The notes under the pieces were generated by a model. That model was given only the letters and a program-made list of their open reading frames with translations. It had not been told where the DNA came from and ran no database searches. Below are positions 62,501-62,590 of a stretch of DNA of 62,590 nt, piece after piece. Positions within the stretch are counted from its first letter, which is position 1, and every line of letters begins with the position of its first letter. A program made the translations under genes and the position numbers. This DNA is from Luteibacter yeojuensis (GTDB lineage: Bacteria > Pseudomonadota > Gammaproteobacteria > Xanthomonadales > Rhodanobacteraceae): assembly GCF_000964085.1 (NCBI RefSeq), contig NZ_JZRB01000032.1, positions 1-62,590 on the forward strand, written 5' to 3'.

Positions 62501-62590
62501 CGGAAGGCAGCGCCTGCATGAGGCGGCCGCGGCGGGCGACGAGGCGGGCGGCCGCGGCCAGCGGCATGACACCCGCCAGCACCGCCGCGG
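59526..62590 (-). CDS. Polyketide synthase, 3' part: AT-ACP-aminotransferase (partial)
   Basis: At least 1018 residues; the 5' part is beyond the window. The visible start is the second half of an acyltransferase domain with SHAFHSAMMEP; HAFH marks malonyl-CoA specificity in this family. An ACP follows with ELGLDSLS, its serine near 61552. An Ala/Pro-rich linker leads to a class III PLP-dependent aminotransferase (about 60-61 kb) with NTGSEAVMGCVRVAR, LLIFDEVVTGFRSHPRG and the PLP-lysine block MASYGKVVGGGFPIGV. This AT-ACP-AMT order is that of mycosubtilin/iturin-type synthases, where the AMT converts a beta-keto thioester to a beta-amine. Two 27-base REP copies lie inside the coding frame around the ACP. 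It overlaps the NRPS gene by ATGA. Confidence 0.94.
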   Translation of the reverse strand, partial: AAVLAGVMPLAAAARLVARRGRLMQALPSGAMLSVRLGAAELRARLPGALSLAAENAPNATVASGTHDEVEAFRRALDADGIACRLLHTSHAFHSAMMEPVLATFRAEVQGIALQAPRLPIISTATGLPLTADEATSADYWTHHLRDTVRFSPALLHALDTATHAFVEVGPRSSLTQLGRQHAQARGRTFMASLGDNAGEERAALLNAAGALWAAGVGVDVDAFDHRDNRRRVRLPTYPFERKRHWVEARGAASVTAIAAGLPLSLVAADVVGGSRTECAPTGGGAADMTHTLQHFVESSMPTPVASARPQRLVTELVALFEDVSGTELDNIDPAANFVELGLDSLSLTQVALQLQKTYALKITFRELMDGCSSFERLASHIDRLLPADTTPAAPVAAVVPTAPAMVAAPVAPIAAGGGLIQDVIAQQMQIMRDQLALLSGAAAPAANPIPAAAATATTAAAPATAAPATAAPATAAVGAHSVRDPSAQPTANAANDAEEAALAHTTYDVKKAFGAIARIHTGGTELSGRQRARLDAFMRRYIERTKASKAYTVEHRGHLADPRVVNGFRPLVKEIIYQIVVERSKGPKVWDLDGNEYIDALNGFGMNLFGWQPDFVLDAVRAQLDAGYEIGPQHPLAGTVAKQVCDLTGFDRAALCNTGSEAVMGCVRVARTVTGRDTLVIFTGSYHGIFDEVIVRGTKKLKSIPAAPGILRNTAEHVLVLDYGTPESLQIIRERAHEIAAVLVEPVQSRRPDFKPIEFLQEVRAITEESGSLLIFDEVVTGFRSHPRGAQHVLGIDADMASYGKVVGGGFPIGVIAGKRRFMDALDGGDWQFGDASVPTVGVTYFAGTFVRHPLALAAAHAVLTHLQQQGADLQATLNAKVTAMAEDLNAFCASVGAPVKVVHFASVWKTTFTEDHPMQELLFAMMRSRGIHILDNFPCFFTTAHREEDFAAIANAFRESILEMQEAEFLPRQQRDATAFDPNSPPVPGARLGKDPDGQPAWFVPNPDAPGKYLRVTA
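61131..61157 (-). repeat. REP unit inside PKS coding sequence (copy 1)
   Basis: CGGATCGCGCACGGAGTGCG continuing to CTCCTAC is a GTAGGAGC-headed REP with stem GCAC/GTGC, and the exact reverse complement of 61744-61770. It is translated in frame as VGAHSVRDP in the linker between ACP and aminotransferase. Confidence 0.85.
61744..61770 (+). repeat. REP unit inside PKS coding sequence (copy 2)
   Basis: GTAGGAGCGCACTCCGTGCG continuing to CGATCCG. It is the perfect 27-base inverted partner of 61131-61157, translated in frame as GSRTECAPT in the linker between AT and ACP. Confidence 0.85.

Noticed and set aside
1-62590. CRISPR array, tRNA, rRNA or insertion sequence
   Set aside because: No regular direct-repeat array, no cloverleaf-like stretch in the short gaps and no transposase was found; the dispersed repeats are REP units.
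53143-62590. Siderophore synthesis by the PKS-NRPS
   Set aside because: No catechol, hydroxamate, TonB receptor or siderophore-export gene is nearby, and the operon continues into glycan genes.

Overview
The window is a stretch of a GC-rich chromosome packed with short-gap operons, GTG starts and 4-bp stop/start overlaps. Gene content and style (MetNIQ, short FeoB with a Cys-rich third protein, IspG, exosortase-A-type exopolysaccharide genes, dispersed GTAG/GTGG-headed REP repeats) suggest a gammaproteobacterium of the Xanthomonadales. A Luteibacter/Dyella/Rhodanobacter-like organism is most likely; this is judged from the proteins alone and no rRNA is present to confirm it. I saw no tRNA, rRNA, CRISPR array, transposase or integrase.

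Region 1 (1-19.6 kb) is housekeeping and transport: a dicarboxylate/amino-acid symporter, a cytochrome c fusion protein, a thioredoxin-like protein coupled to nicotinate phosphoribosyltransferase, the methionine ABC importer metNIQ, glutathione peroxidase, a DacB-type penicillin-binding protein, an enoyl-CoA hydratase, feoAB plus a Cys-rich partner, a cardiolipin-synthase-like enzyme, ispG, an aldo/keto reductase, a CPA1 antiporter, a BamE-like lipoprotein and a YdcF-like protein. Its intergenic gaps hold many REP elements, mostly as inverted pairs (REPIN-like) whose stems change while the ends stay fixed.

Region 2 (19.7-32.1 kb, plus strand) is an exopolysaccharide operon resembling exosortase-A (XrtA) clusters: export lipoprotein, chain-length protein, a CpsD-like protein with a broken P-loop, an outer-membrane barrel, two alpha/beta-hydrolase-fold proteins, a UDP-glucose 4-epimerase, a secreted toroid-type enzyme, a flippase, a FemAB/GNAT-like protein and a methyltransferase-like protein. 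No exosortase and no PEP-CTERM substrate is visible.

Region 3 (32.1-42.9 kb) is an island of five related proteins made of beta-sandwich (Ig-like) modules, all without signal peptides, around one classical autotransporter. Its middle (about 34-41.8 kb) looks lower in GC than its surroundings. Two of its divergent intergenic regions share a block with identical 54-nt spacing between two 9-bp motifs.

Region 4 (42.9-62.6 kb, minus strand) is one tightly coupled operon running in from beyond the right edge: a polyketide synthase end (AT-ACP-aminotransferase), a 2128-residue NRPS (C-A-PCP-C-degenerate A-PCP, no thioesterase), then a GT2, three NodB/deacetylase-like proteins, an O-antigen-type polymerase, a CapK/PaaK-like ligase and three GT4 glycosyltransferases. 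Almost every junction is a 4-bp overlap. My central inference is that a beta-amino-acyl peptide made by the PKS-NRPS is a partner or substituent of the polysaccharide made by regions 2 and 4. I know of no described system of exactly this make-up, but cannot search.
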